Positions 32,315 through 39,029 of a stretch of 39,029 bases of DNA are shown here, piece by piece (the first letter of the stretch is position 1; each line of letters begins with the position of its first letter). Position numbers and translations under genes: made by a program. Origin of the DNA: JANXVY01 sp038329675 (GTDB taxonomy: Bacteria; Pseudomonadota; Alphaproteobacteria; Rhizobiales; Hyphomicrobiaceae); the NCBI GenBank assembly GCA_038329675.1, contig JBBQNE010000012.1, forward strand, positions 1-39,029. Reading direction: 5' to 3'. The notes beneath the pieces were generated by a model. The model made no database searches. It was given only the letters and a program-made list of their open reading frames with translations, and was not told where the DNA came from.

Positions 32315-32751
32315 TCGAGCAGCTCGCAAAAGAAAACGTCGACCTAGATTCAAACGTTTTCATCTATGCCATTGAGAAGCAACCTGAATTTGGGCCAGCG
32401 GCTCATCGGGTCCTTGACGCCCTTCGCCAACGACCCTCAAAGGCGACGACCAGCGAACTTACGCTCGCGGAAGTACTCGTTGTGCCGATGCGGATCGGAA
32501 ACCCCAAGTTCATCCAGCATTTCCTTGATTTCTTTACACTCAGCGGTTTGGTGCACCTTCTACCTTTGTCGACAGACATTTTGGTAGAAATGGCACGGCT
32601 GCGCGCGTTCAATGCTTTAAAACTCCCCGATGCGGTCCACATCGCGTCGGCACATGCTGCGGGCTGCACCATAATCGTTAGCCAGGACCGCCGTTTGATT
32701 TCTTCCAAATCGCTCAAAGCAACGCTTTTGTCCGATTTGGCCGGACCTTAG
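32311..32751 (+). CDS. PIN-domain toxin, VapC-like ribonuclease
   Basis: This is a 146-aa protein from ATG 32311 (an ATG six bases earlier is in frame). PIN-domain acidic residues are in place: Asp13 in DLDSNVFIYAIE, Glu49 in ATTSELTLAEVL, Asp107 in KLPDAVHIASAHA and Asp126 in IIVSQDRRL. These form a Mg-dependent RNase site, and VapC toxins commonly cleave tRNA or rRNA. Overlap with the upstream small gene supports a toxin-antitoxin pair. It ends 18 bp before yejF, so the pair interrupts the yejE-yejF junction without breaking the direction of transcription. Confidence 0.85.
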   Translation: MIEQLAKENVDLDSNVFIYAIEKQPEFGPAAHRVLDALRQRPSKATTSELTLAEVLVVPMRIGNPKFIQHFLDFFTLSGLVHLLPLSTDILVEMARLRAFNALKLPDAVHIASAHAAGCTIIVSQDRRLISSKSLKATLLSDLAGP

Positions 32752-32769
32752 CGCCGCCTCCAGGACCCC

Positions 32770-34407
32770 ATGACCGCAACCCAAGCCCCTCTCCTTGACG
32801 TTCGCAATCTCCAAGTCGCTTTCGGCGGCGGACAACGCCGTACGCTCGCCGTCAAGGGGGTCTCGTTCCGCATCACGCGTGGTGAAACCGTCGCGATCGT
32901 CGGTGAGTCTGGCTCAGGCAAGTCCGTCTCCGCGCTCTCGGTTCTGCGCTTGCTGCCCTACCCAACGGCGTCCCATCCCGGCGGTGAAATCGTGTTCGAT
33001 GGCAGCGACTTGATCAAAGCCGACGAGGCCAAGATGCGCACCATTCGCGGCCGTCGGATCTCGATTATCTTTCAAGAACCGATGACGTCTCTCAATCCAC
33101 TCCACTCAATCGAGAAGCAAGTCGGCGAAGTTTTGCTCGTCCACCGCGGCCTTAGTGGCGAGGCGGCCCGCGCCCGCGTCATCGAATTATTGACCAAGGT
33201 TGGCATTCGCGACCCCGAAAAGCGCATGGCCGCCTATCCCCACGAACTTTCAGGTGGTCAGCGCCAGCGCGTGATGATCGCAATGGCGCTCGCCAATGAG
33301 CCCGATCTCCTCATTGCCGATGAGCCGACAACCGCGCTCGATGTAACGATCCAAGCGCAAATCCTCGAGCTTCTGCAACAGCTCCAGCGCGAACTCGGCA
33401 TGGCGATGCTGTTGATCACCCACGATCTTGGGATCGTGCGGCGGATGGCTGAGCGCATCTACGTCATGAAAGATGGTGAGGTCGTCGAAGAAGGCGAGAC
33501 CGAGAACGTATTCGGCCGCCCGCAGCATGCCTACACACGTCATCTGCTCGCCGCCGAACCAAAGGGAACGGCCCCGCTAGCTGACGCGACCGCACCCGTG
33601 GTGCTCTCAACCGACGACCTCAAGGTCTGGTTTCCAATCAAAAAAGGTCTGCTCCGCAAAACGGTGGATTATGTCAAAGCGGTGGACGGGATTTCGTTCA
33701 AGCTGCGCGCTGGTGAAACGTTGGGGGTGGTTGGCGAGTCAGGGTCAGGCAAGACAACGCTAGGGCTGGCCCTCCTTCGACTGATTTCGTCGAACGGGCC
33801 GATCGAGTATCGCGGCGAGCGCATCGACGGGCGGTCAGCGCGTGATATGCGTCCGCTGCGCCGCGATATGCAGGTCGTGTTCCAGGACCCATACGGGTCC
33901 CTGTCACCGCGCCTGTCTGTCAGCCAGATCATCGAAGAAGGTCTGCTGATCCAGCATCCCGACATGGCCTACGAGGACCGCCGTAATCGCGTCGGATCGG
34001 CACTGACCGAAGTCGGGCTCGATCCAACCATGCAGGACCGCTACCCGCATGAGTTCTCTGGCGGACAGCGTCAGCGGATCGCGATCGCACGCGCCATGGT
34101 TCTGGAACCCAAACTGGTCATTCTCGACGAACCGACGAGCGCACTCGATATGAGCGTCCAAGCGCAAATCGTCGATCTGCTGCGCGACCTCCAGGTCAAG
34201 CGCGGCCTCGCCTATATGTTCATCAGCCACGATCTCAAGGTCGTCCGTGCGCTCTGCAATTACGTGCTCGTGATGCGCAACGGCAAAGTTATCGAAGAAG
34301 GGCCGTCTGCACAAATCTTCTCAAACCCTCGCGACGACTACACCAAGGCGCTTTTGGCCGCCGCTTTCGATCTCACGGTCGGCAAGTATGCGGCTGCCGC
34401 CGTGTAA
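32770..34407 (+). CDS. yejF: Peptide ABC transporter ATP-binding protein YejF (fused double ATPase)
   Basis: This is a 545-aa protein with two complete ABC ATPase domains in one chain. Domain 1 has Walker A GESGSGKS, signature LSGGQRQR and Walker B LLIADEPTTALD. Domain 2 has GESGSGKTT, FSGGQRQR and LVILDEPTSALD. The Q-loops read FQEPMTSLNPLHSIEKQVGE and FQDPYGSLSPRLSVSQIIEE. The oligopeptide-type extension after domain 1 (GRPQHAYTRHLLAAEP) is present. It energises YejB/YejE. Only 18 bp separate it from the PIN gene, so it relies on read-through from upstream. Confidence 0.95.
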   Translation: MTATQAPLLDVRNLQVAFGGGQRRTLAVKGVSFRITRGETVAIVGESGSGKSVSALSVLRLLPYPTASHPGGEIVFDGSDLIKADEAKMRTIRGRRISIIFQEPMTSLNPLHSIEKQVGEVLLVHRGLSGEAARARVIELLTKVGIRDPEKRMAAYPHELSGGQRQRVMIAMALANEPDLLIADEPTTALDVTIQAQILELLQQLQRELGMAMLLITHDLGIVRRMAERIYVMKDGEVVEEGETENVFGRPQHAYTRHLLAAEPKGTAPLADATAPVVLSTDDLKVWFPIKKGLLRKTVDYVKAVDGISFKLRAGETLGVVGESGSGKTTLGLALLRLISSNGPIEYRGERIDGRSARDMRPLRRDMQVVFQDPYGSLSPRLSVSQIIEEGLLIQHPDMAYEDRRNRVGSALTEVGLDPTMQDRYPHEFSGGQRQRIAIARAMVLEPKLVILDEPTSALDMSVQAQIVDLLRDLQVKRGLAYMFISHDLKVVRALCNYVLVMRNGKVIEEGPSAQIFSNPRDDYTKALLAAAFDLTVGKYAAAAV

Positions 34408-34422
34408 CGACGGTCGGCTTCG

Positions 34423-36525
34423 CTATTCCACCAGGAAGTCGATGCGCCGGTTCTTGGCCATGTTTTCAGTGCTACTGTTAGGGACCAGCGGCTTTGTAAA
34501 CCCAAACCCTTCCGACGCTAACCGCGATTTATCGACCCCGCGCTTCGCCAGCTGAGCAACCACCGACCGAGCGCGCGCTTCTGATAGCGTCAGATTATAC
34601 TCCGCACTGCCACGGTCATCGGTATGCCCATCGACTTTGAGCCTCCCAGCCGCGCACGATTTGAATGCGGTAGCGACACGATCGAGCATGGCCGCGCTGG
34701 TCCTGGCGACTGCAGCGCTCGCTGTCTCAAAGCGGACCTCTCCAGCGACCGCCATAACAGCCAGGCGGCATCCGGCAAGGTCCAACGTTGGCACTGCGAT
34801 TGCGGCCACGGCGGGCGTTTTTGGGCCACTCAACGTGTACTCTGGATTGACGAACACGGGCGGCAGTGGCGGCGCACCGGCCCCCGTTCCAAAGAAGTTC
34901 GTAGTTCCAGGTGCTCGCGCCGTCGGAGTGGTGGCCACGGGCGTCGGTGGCGCAGCAGTCGGTTGCGGAACAGGTAGAGGTGGAACAGGCGGCGGTGCCA
35001 CAGCGACGGCAGGCGGAGATGGAGCTGGCGCGTAATCTGGATTGACGACCACGGGCTTGTCGGCCGGTCTGGATGCTGACCCAAAAAACATCGTCGTGCC
35101 CGGCGGCGAGGAGCGCGGTGTTGACTCGGGCACCACGATCGCTGGAGGTGGCGCTGCAGCAGCAACAACCGGCGGTGGGGCAGGGGCGATCGGCGTATAG
35201 TCGGGGTTGAGGATCGCAGGCTTATCATCGTTTGATGGGGATGCACCAAAAAACGTGGTGGTACCTGGCGGCGAGGGAAGCGGGGCTGCCTCTGGCACCA
35301 CGATCGCCGGCGCGGCTGCTGCCGCGACCACCGTTGCTGGCGGGGCGGACACGACCGCCGTGTAGTCCGGGTTCATCGTTGCGGGCTTGCTGTCGAGCGA
35401 CGGGGACGCACCGAAGAACGAAGTGGTCCCCGGCGGGCCCGGTTTGAGCTCGGGCTTCGTTTCAGGCTCGGCAACCCGAACAGGCGCTACTGCCACGCTT
35501 GCGCCCGCTGGTGGTTTTGCGGCTGGTGCTGGTGTTGGCACCGGCACGGCTGGTGCTGTGGCAACGACCTTTGGCGCGGGTGCCGGCGCGACAACTGGAG
35601 CTGGCGTTGCGACGGTGGCCGCCGTCACAACAGGCGCGGCCAGTGTTGGCGCGGCAGCTGGCGCCGTGGCGATGACCGCGCTGCGACGAACCTCGCCACC
35701 GTTCGGCCAGATGCGAACTTGGTCGGTGATCAGAGATCCGACGCCAAATAGACCCGCGCCGATGGCTAACCCAGCGGGGAAAATCAGCCACGCCCCGCTG
35801 CCAGCCGCACGTCGTTTGGCTTTTGGCGCAGATGCCGCCGCCGCCCGGCCGACAGTTGGCGCCGACGCGGTTGCCGGTCTGCTTGCGCCAGCGGTATTAG
35901 CTGCGACAGCTCCCTTGCCGATGTCGTCGTCGTGTGGCTCGGTCGGCGACTTGGAACCAGCTGTTGCCGTCGTCGCTGCTGTCATAGCGGCAGCCACAGA
36001 CCCTGCGCCGACAACTGCACGCGATACCGTATCTGGTAGTGGCTGCACCCCAAGCATCCGGGCTAACCCGGCCGCGCTAGCATTTCCCGTCGCACGCTGC
36101 TCAGCCCCAAGCGTTGCTAGCACGTGAGGCGCAATGGTTGTGGTCATCATCGCCGCCGCTGACGGTTTAACGCCAGCCAACGTCGCGATGCTCTGGTTGA
36201 TCGTCCCGAGTTTTGCGCCGAACACTTGATGCAGCATTTGCGACCCAAGCCGATAAATCGGCGAAGCCGTCATTGTGCCCTGGTAGAGCGCTGGTAACTG
36301 ATTAAGCAGCGTGCCGTCGTTGACGGGATCGTTAACGAGACGGACGACCGTCGTTAGCCCGGTTGGCGTCGCCGCCGCAGCAGCAATGCCGCTAAACAAC
36401 GCCGAGATTGCGGTGTCGACCGCTTTAGCTGTAGCAGCGGGCGTTTCGCCCGATGTTTTTGCAAGGTATCCCTGAAGCTGCGGTGTCAGCTCTTTCTTCA
36501 ATAGCTCGACTGGACGGGTCGTCAT
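34423..36525 (-). CDS. DUF937-transmembrane-repeat-OmpA fusion protein
   Basis: This is a 700-aa protein from ATG 36525 (MTTRPVELLKKELTPQLQGY). Residues 1-180 form a DUF937 domain (YidB-like helical domain). A Ser/Ala/Lys-rich stretch follows, then one membrane helix near 245-270 (AWLIFPAGLAIGAGLFGVGS). A Pro/Ala-rich periplasmic region of about 300 residues contains four copies of PGTT-x-FFG ... NP-(D/E)-Y(T/A). The C-terminal OmpA domain has RLKVDGHTDDRGSAEYNLTL, SEARARSVVAQLAKRGV and NRRIDFLVE and would bind peptidoglycan. The topology suggests an inner-membrane anchor tethered to the cell wall, with the DUF937 domain in the cytoplasm. It is convergent with yejF, 15 bp away. Confidence 0.85.
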   Translation of the reverse strand: MTTRPVELLKKELTPQLQGYLAKTSGETPAATAKAVDTAISALFSGIAAAAATPTGLTTVVRLVNDPVNDGTLLNQLPALYQGTMTASPIYRLGSQMLHQVFGAKLGTINQSIATLAGVKPSAAAMMTTTIAPHVLATLGAEQRATGNASAAGLARMLGVQPLPDTVSRAVVGAGSVAAAMTAATTATAGSKSPTEPHDDDIGKGAVAANTAGASRPATASAPTVGRAAAASAPKAKRRAAGSGAWLIFPAGLAIGAGLFGVGSLITDQVRIWPNGGEVRRSAVIATAPAAAPTLAAPVVTAATVATPAPVVAPAPAPKVVATAPAVPVPTPAPAAKPPAGASVAVAPVRVAEPETKPELKPGPPGTTSFFGASPSLDSKPATMNPDYTAVVSAPPATVVAAAAAPAIVVPEAAPLPSPPGTTTFFGASPSNDDKPAILNPDYTPIAPAPPPVVAAAAPPPAIVVPESTPRSSPPGTTMFFGSASRPADKPVVVNPDYAPAPSPPAVAVAPPPVPPLPVPQPTAAPPTPVATTPTARAPGTTNFFGTGAGAPPLPPVFVNPEYTLSGPKTPAVAAIAVPTLDLAGCRLAVMAVAGEVRFETASAAVARTSAAMLDRVATAFKSCAAGRLKVDGHTDDRGSAEYNLTLSEARARSVVAQLAKRGVDKSRLASEGFGFTKPLVPNSSTENMAKNRRIDFLVE
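34830..35440 (-). repeat. Four copies of a ~56-codon repeat (PGTT-x-FFG ... NPDY)
   Basis: In coding order the repeat cores are PGTTSFFGASPSLDSKPATM-NPDYT, PGTTTFFGASPSNDDKPAIL-NPDYT, PGTTMFFGSASRPADKPVVV-NPDYA and the diverged PGTTNFFG...FVNPEYT. They are separated by Ala/Pro/Val-rich spacers, with a period of about 165-190 bp. DNA similarity is high between the first two and lower in the last, suggesting stepwise duplication. Confidence 0.85.
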
Positions 36526-36701
36526 CGTAACCTGAACCCCACGCTGTGCTATGGACACACGTCTCCATCGCAAGAACCGTAGCACCCGCCTCTAAGATGC
36601 GGAAGTTGCTGATGTATACGGACGGCAAGAAAAGGCCGCTTGGTAAACGCAGCCCCGAAAGCCCAATCTACAGCGCTTTGGCGCCGCATCGCGACCCGGT
36701 T

Positions 36702-38651
36702 CTATTCAGCCGCTTCCGTCATAAATTGCAGCGCGGCAAGCCGAGCATAGACGCCGTTGCGCCTCAGCAATTCCGCATGCGTACCGGTCTCGACAATGCG
36801 GCCATCGTCCAAAACCACAATACGATTAGCTTTTTGGACCGTCGCGAGGCGGTGGGCGATCACCAGCGTTGTCCGCGAGCCCATCACTTTTTCAAGCGCG
36901 CGCTGCACCAGCCGTTCGTTTTCCGCATCGAGCGCGCTCGTCGCTTCATCGAGCAGCAGGATCGGCGCGTCTTTCAGTAACGCGCGCGCGATCGCCAGCC
37001 GTTGCCTCTGACCGCCGGACAATTGAACACCACGTTCACCGAGCCGCGTGTCGTATCCATCGGGCAGCGCATCGATGAACTCGGAGGCCTGCGCCATCTC
37101 GGCCGCTTTGCGAATGTCAGCCATCGCCGCCACGCGCGTGCCGTATGAAATGTTCTCAGCAATCGTGTCGGCAAACAGCGCCACGTCCTGCGGCACAAGC
37201 GCAATACGCGACCGGATCGCGCCGACATCGGCCCGCTCAAGCGCAACGCCGTCCAACAAAACGCGCCCCTCGCTCGGATCGTAGAACCGCAAAGCTAAAT
37301 TGAACAAAGTTGTCTTGCCCGAGCCCGAGGGACCGACCAGGGCTACGGTTTCGCCTGGCGCAATCTTCAGTGATATCCGATCAAGCGCCGTGACGCCGGG
37401 CCGCGACGGGTAGCTGAACGTCACGTTACGAAATTCGAGTTCTCCTCGCGCCGGTGTTGGCAACGGCACCGGGTCGGGTGGGGAGACGATCTCAGGCTGC
37501 ACGTCAAGCAGTTCAGCGAGCCGTTCCGCCGCCCCCGATGCTTGACGAACTTCCGTCCAGACCTCGGCAAGTTCAGCCAGCGCGCCAGCAGCAAACACCG
37601 CATACAGCACAAACTGAGAGAGCGTCCCGCCTGTGATTTCACCGCGCACGACTGACGACGCGCCATACCACATCACGCCCGTGATGCTCGCAACCGTCAT
37701 GAAGATCACGAGTGCGGTCAGGCCAGCACGAGCAAAGATCCGGTCGTAGGCAGCCTTGAATGACCGCTCGACCGCAGTCTCAAACCGCCGTGCGACTTCG
37801 ACCTCGTGGCCAAACGCCTGCATGGTACGGACTGCCGCAAGGTTTTCAGCCGCGTATGCTGAACTATCGGCCAGCGTATCTTGCGCCTTCCGCGACAATT
37901 TCTGGACGACGCCGCCATACAGCACCATCGGCAGCACGATGGCGGGGATCGCCAACAACACCAACCCTGACAATTTCGCACTCGTCGCGACCATCATGAT
38001 CAGCGCGCCGATCAGCATGATCGTGTTGCGCAATGCTTGGCTGAGCGTCGATCCAGCGACCGTTTTTAATTGAGTCGTGTCGGCCGTCAGGCGGCTCATG
38101 ACCTCGCCCGAATGCGTCTTTTCATAAAACGACGGGCCCAACGTCGTGACGTGAGCAAAGACGTCGCGGCGCAAGTCGGCAACAATCCGCTCGCCAAGCC
38201 AATTCACAACGAAGACGCGCGTACCGCTCGATAGGGCAAGTACGGCTCCAAAAGCGATCAGCGCGAGGAACCAACCATCGAGGACATTGCCGCCCGTGGC
38301 GCTAAACCCCTGGTCGATGACGCCGCGCAAGATCGCTGGCACGACCAGCATGGCAGCCGCTGACACGATCAACGCAAGCATGCCGACGCCCAATGCGGTC
38401 GGATAGCGCTTGAGGTAGGGCAGCAACGTTAGAAGCGGTCGCAACGGTTTGGATGGCGCCTTTGTATCGTCGCCAGACACTGACGTATCTGGCCCCGTCT
38501 TATTTGGCCCCGTCTTATTTGGCCCCGTCTTAGACCCAGCCGTCAACCCGACCGCCGATGAGTGGACGGCGCTCGGTCGCGATGGCCGACCATGGTCGGA
38601 CGGTGGTCGTGAACCCGTCTGTGCGTCTTGCGTCGAAGCGTCGTTAGCCAA
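36702..38651 (-). CDS. ABC exporter, MsbA-like fused permease/ATPase
   Basis: This is a 649-aa half-transporter. After a polar N-terminus of about 75 residues with NKTGP repeats come six membrane helices (from LGVGMLALIVSAAAMLVVPA onward), with the coupling region SFYEKTHSGEVMSRLTADTT. The ATPase has the A-loop FSYPSRPG, Walker A GPSGSGKTT, Q-loop LVPQDVALFADTIAENISYG, signature LSGGQRQR, Walker B ILLLDEATSALD and H-loop IAHRLAT. It resembles the alphaproteobacterial MsbA-related group of lipid or drug exporters. The substrate is not readable. The longest frame starts at TTG 38651; there is no ATG before the repeats, so the start is uncertain. It is transcribed in the same direction as the downstream DUF937-OmpA gene. 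Confidence 0.9.
   Translation of the reverse strand: MANDASTQDAQTGSRPPSDHGRPSRPSAVHSSAVGLTAGSKTGPNKTGPNKTGPDTSVSGDDTKAPSKPLRPLLTLLPYLKRYPTALGVGMLALIVSAAAMLVVPAILRGVIDQGFSATGGNVLDGWFLALIAFGAVLALSSGTRVFVVNWLGERIVADLRRDVFAHVTTLGPSFYEKTHSGEVMSRLTADTTQLKTVAGSTLSQALRNTIMLIGALIMMVATSAKLSGLVLLAIPAIVLPMVLYGGVVQKLSRKAQDTLADSSAYAAENLAAVRTMQAFGHEVEVARRFETAVERSFKAAYDRIFARAGLTALVIFMTVASITGVMWYGASSVVRGEITGGTLSQFVLYAVFAAGALAELAEVWTEVRQASGAAERLAELLDVQPEIVSPPDPVPLPTPARGELEFRNVTFSYPSRPGVTALDRISLKIAPGETVALVGPSGSGKTTLFNLALRFYDPSEGRVLLDGVALERADVGAIRSRIALVPQDVALFADTIAENISYGTRVAAMADIRKAAEMAQASEFIDALPDGYDTRLGERGVQLSGGQRQRLAIARALLKDAPILLLDEATSALDAENERLVQRALEKVMGSRTTLVIAHRLATVQKANRIVVLDDGRIVETGTHAELLRRNGVYARLAALQFMTEAAE
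38491..38535 (-). repeat. Tandem 15-bp array, three units (GPNKT)
   Basis: On the plus strand: GGCCCCGTCTTATTT twice, then GGCCCCGTCTTAGAC. It encodes the N-terminal GPNKTGPNKTGPD-like stretch of the ABC exporter. Confidence 0.88.
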
Positions 38652-38673
38652 GTGTCAGCACCTAAGTGTCAGC
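38650..38673. repeat. Short direct repeat AAGTGTCAGC at the ABC exporter start
   Basis: Two copies of AAGTGTCAGC start 14 bp apart (38650-38659 and 38664-38673), at and just upstream of the putative TTG start. They could be a regulator site or part of a duplication; the sequence alone does not decide. Confidence 0.35.
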
Positions 38674-38791
38674 GTCTCAACACGTTTTAATCCGACCACC
38701 CCGTCGGCAGAGTCGTCGGCTTTTTTTGCAGCGGCCCGCATCTGCATATCGGACTTCACCTCACGTCAGTTATAAAATCATGCGCGACCCC

Positions 38792-39029
38792 TCACATCCC
38801 TGCGTAATTTGGGCCACCGCCGCCTTCTGGGCAAACCCACGTGATATTTTGCGACGGGTCTTTGATGTCGCAAGTTTTGCAGTGCACGCAATTTTGGGCG
38901 TTAATTTGGAACCGCGGCTTTCCATCGGCGGTCGTGACGATCTCGTAGACACCAGCCGGGCAATACCGCGTCGCGGGTTCGGCATACTCTGGCAAATTCA
39001 CCCGAACCGGGACATCGGGGTCGGCCAAT
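38792..39029 (-). CDS. Electron transfer flavoprotein-ubiquinone oxidoreductase, C-terminal part (runs off right edge)
   Basis: The visible 78 codons encode the ferredoxin-like C-terminus of ETF-QO: VPVRVNLPEYAEPATRYCPA, GVYEIVTTADGKPRFQINAQ, the 4Fe-4S ligand segment NCVHCKTCDIKDPSQNI, and WVCPEGGGGPNYAGM at the end. The enzyme passes electrons from ETF (fatty acid and amino acid oxidation) to ubiquinone at the inner membrane. Its FAD and quinone domains lie outside the window. Conservation is strong, and the stop falls at the usual place. Confidence 0.95.
   Translation of the reverse strand, partial: LADPDVPVRVNLPEYAEPATRYCPAGVYEIVTTADGKPRFQINAQNCVHCKTCDIKDPSQNITWVCPEGGGGPNYAGM

Noticed and set aside
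38700..38730. GTCGGC...GTCGGCTTTTTTT as a terminator
   Set aside because: The two GTCGGC copies are direct, not inverted, so no stem forms before the T tract.

Overview
The window (about 39 kb, roughly 60% GC) looks like chromosomal DNA from an alphaproteobacterium, most likely Hyphomicrobiales/Rhizobiales. I infer this from the combination of a membrane-anchored CycM-type cytochrome c, an MmcB-type repair protein, a phoR-pstSCAB-phoU-phoB cluster, a yejAABEF-type peptide importer with two binding proteins, a DUF6600 protein and an ETF-ubiquinone oxidoreductase. No database search was possible; all names rest on motifs read by eye.

Layout. 1-410: the end of an IS66-family insertion sequence (terminal GTAAGCG at 264, start of tnpA on the minus strand), inserted into a RelE/HigB-type toxin gene whose promoter and palindromic operator survive at 383-410. 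787-1738: tRNA-Arg(ACG, minus) and tRNA-Glu(UUC, plus), separated by DNA with one weak ORF. 1949-2923: a metallo-beta-lactamase-fold protein of the persulfide-dioxygenase/Blh type. 3020-10916 (minus): phosphate starvation operon phoR, pstS, pstC, pstA, pstB, phoU, phoB, with a Pho-box-like site before pstS and a strong hairpin between pstS and pstC. 11098-14045 (minus): two overlapping genes, a LonB/YcbZ-like protein that has lost both its Walker A motif and its protease domain, and a universal-stress-like partner. 14233-14757: mmcB. 14781-16978 (minus): a divergent ThiE-like protein and a secreted Sel1-repeat protein. 17291-23646 (plus): DUF6600 protein, membrane-anchored alpha/beta hydrolase, TPR protein, ispE. 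23667-24641 (minus): kdsB with an unusual insertion. 24961-25599: cycM. 25743-34407 (plus): two YejA-like binding proteins, yejB, yejE, a small antitoxin/PIN-domain toxin pair, yejF. 34423-38651 (minus): DUF937-OmpA fusion with four copies of a PGTT-FFG-NPDY repeat, and an ABC exporter. 38792-39029 (minus): C-terminal end of ETF-QO.

How the genes work together. The Pst transporter, PhoU and the PhoR/PhoB two-component system form one phosphate sensing and uptake unit. The Yej genes form one oligopeptide importer, and the PIN toxin pair sits inside that transcription unit. IspE (isoprenoids), KdsB (LPS Kdo), the OmpA-like protein and the lipid-type exporter are envelope or housekeeping functions without an evident shared pathway.

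The most unusual features are: (1) in-frame tandem arrays with a 15-bp (five-codon) period, of unrelated sequence, in at least five unrelated genes; (2) the degenerate Lon-like/USP-like gene pair; (3) the DUF937-OmpA repeat protein; (4) a toxin-antitoxin pair embedded in the yej operon; (5) an IS66 insertion in a toxin gene near a tRNA.
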